A stretch of DNA of 6,743 nt, from assembly GCA_001796995.1 (NCBI GenBank), contig MGOB01000016.1:2220-8962 (forward strand), in the 5' to 3' direction. Numbering within the stretch: position 1 is the first letter of the stretch; each line of letters opens with the position of its first letter. The notes beneath the pieces were generated by a model. That model searched no databases. It was given only the letters and a program-made list of their open reading frames with translations, and was not told the origin of the DNA. The position numbers and the translations under genes were made by a program. This document shows positions 5,839 to 6,743 of the stretch, one piece after another. This DNA comes from Chloroflexi bacterium RBG_16_68_14 (lineage in GTDB: Bacteria > Chloroflexota > Dehalococcoidia > DSTF01 > RBG-16-68-14).

Positions 5839-6743
5839 ATGGCCAGACGCTCCCGCCCCACCGATGCCTCGGCCGCCGGCGGAAGTCGGCGCGTCTCCGC
5901 CAGCGGCGACCTAGAGGTTTCCACTTACCTGGAGATCGCCCGGGAGCGGGAAGGCGAGCGCGCCGGGCCGGCGCAGCCCGAGCCTCCGCGACCGGAGACC
6001 GTCGTCGTCCTCGACTTCGGCTCCCAGTACAGCATGCTCATCGCCCGGCGCGTGCGCGAGTGCCACGTCTACTGCGAGCTGCTCCCGTACGATGCCCCCC
6101 GCGAGGAGGTGGAGAGGCTGCGGCCGCGCGCCTTCATCCTCTCCGGCGGGCCGGCCAGCGTCTACGACGAGGGCGCCCCGCAGGCGCCCTCCTACGTCTT
6201 CGAGATGGGACTGCCGGTGCTGGGCATCTGCTACGGCATGCAGCTCCTGGCCCACCAGCTCGGCGGCAAGGTGGCGCCGGGCCCGGCCCACGAGTACGGC
6301 CACACTGTCATCCATCGGGGTGATCGAACCGAGGTCTCGGCCCGCATCTTCGAGGGCCTGCCTGACCACATGCCGGTCTGGATGAGCCACGGCGACCGCA
6401 TCGTGCAGCCTCCGCCGGGTTTTCATGCGCTCGCCTACTCGGACAACTCGCCGGTCGCCGTCATGGGCAACGACGACGGGATCATCGGTCTCCAGTTCCA
6501 CCCGGAGGTGGTACATACGCCCCACGGCAAGCAGATCTTGGAGAACTTCCTCTACCACGTCTGCGGCTGCCGGGGCGACTGGACGCCGGGCGGCTTCATC
6601 GCCGAGGGCGTCGAGCGGATCCGGAGTGAGGTCGGCTCGGACCGGGTGCTCTGCGCGCTCTCCGGCGGCGTCGACTCGGCGGTGGCGGCGGCGCTGGTGC
6701 ACCGGGCCGTCGGCGACCAGCTCACCTGCATCTTCGTTGACAA
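5839..6743 (+). CDS. guaA: GMP synthase (glutamine-hydrolysing), 3' end cut by window edge
   Basis: Aminates XMP to GMP using glutamine ammonia and ATP, the last step of de novo guanine nucleotide synthesis. 301 codons are visible. The class I glutaminase domain begins at TVVVLDFGSQYS (residues 54-65) and contains SGGPASVYDEGAP, the nucleophile in GICYGMQ (Cys131), and His221/Glu223 in FHPEV. The ATP-pyrophosphatase domain starts with the PP-loop LSGGVDSAVAAAL (SGGVDS 275-280); the XMP-binding dimerisation domain lies beyond the window. Ahead of the glutaminase is an extension of about 53 residues, rich in Arg, Ala, Glu and Pro, where most GuaA proteins have only a few. The start is the ATG at 5839, with GGAG 4 nt upstream. 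The next in-frame ATG falls inside the GSQYS motif, so the extension seems genuinely translated unless a non-standard start is used. tsaC diverges upstream. Confidence 0.96.
   Translation, partial: MARRSRPTDASAAGGSRRVSASGDLEVSTYLEIAREREGERAGPAQPEPPRPETVVVLDFGSQYSMLIARRVRECHVYCELLPYDAPREEVERLRPRAFILSGGPASVYDEGAPQAPSYVFEMGLPVLGICYGMQLLAHQLGGKVAPGPAHEYGHTVIHRGDRTEVSARIFEGLPDHMPVWMSHGDRIVQPPPGFHALAYSDNSPVAVMGNDDGIIGLQFHPEVVHTPHGKQILENFLYHVCGCRGDWTPGGFIAEGVERIRSEVGSDRVLCALSGGVDSAVAAALVHRAVGDQLTCIFVD

Noticed and set aside
5911..6702. 263-codon minus-strand open frame opposite guaA
   Set aside because: It is fully antisense to the conserved GuaA glutaminase and PP-loop. Its composition is typical of a shadow frame, with no domain signature.

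Overview
The window is GC-rich bacterial chromosome with tightly packed housekeeping genes. No RNA gene, insertion sequence or CRISPR array is visible. The gene content suggests Chloroflexota, perhaps Dehalococcoidia-like: an archaeal-type cofactor-independent phosphoglycerate mutase beside pgk and tpiA, a polyprenyl synthetase with a YHLGW segment ahead of its GKLLRP motif, and a GuaA with the DFGSQYSMLIARRVRE signature. This placement rests on family resemblance recalled from memory, and no search was run.

From 4731 down to 1, on the minus strand, six genes form one apparent operon: a short-chain polyprenyl diphosphate synthase, pgk, a DUF4258 protein, a YgiT-type zinc-finger protein, apgM, and tpiA (cut by the window edge). 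Junctions are 13 nt or shorter or overlapping: 13 nt, a 4-nt TTGA overlap, 3 nt, 5 nt and 1 nt. PGK, aPGM and TPI are central glycolysis/gluconeogenesis enzymes, and the synthase makes an isoprenoid precursor from C5 units. The striking point is a toxin-antitoxin-like pair (DUF4258 plus YgiT-type zinc finger, 1864-2424) sitting between pgk and apgM. Its composition is visibly less GC-rich than its neighbours (about 57% by hand count over 1921-2400, against 77-80% in two sampled lines of apgM and pgk).

From 4732 to 4858 is a short divergent intergenic region. It leads on the plus strand to a small DUF4177-like protein (4859-5122). That gene converges, with a 10-nt gap, on a minus-strand Sua5/YrdC/TsaC-type threonylcarbamoyladenylate synthase (5133-5798), which supplies the t6A tRNA modification.

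From 5799 to 5838 is a 40-nt divergent gap. The plus-strand GMP synthase gene guaA starts at 5839 and runs off the right edge. Its glutaminase domain is complete and its PP-loop is present, but it carries an unusual N-terminal extension of about 53 residues before the normal start of the family.

The most unusual feature is the TA-like pair embedded in, and apparently translationally coupled to, a glycolytic operon. Secondary points are the GuaA extension and a His-to-Glu change at a presumed metal ligand of the phosphoglycerate mutase.
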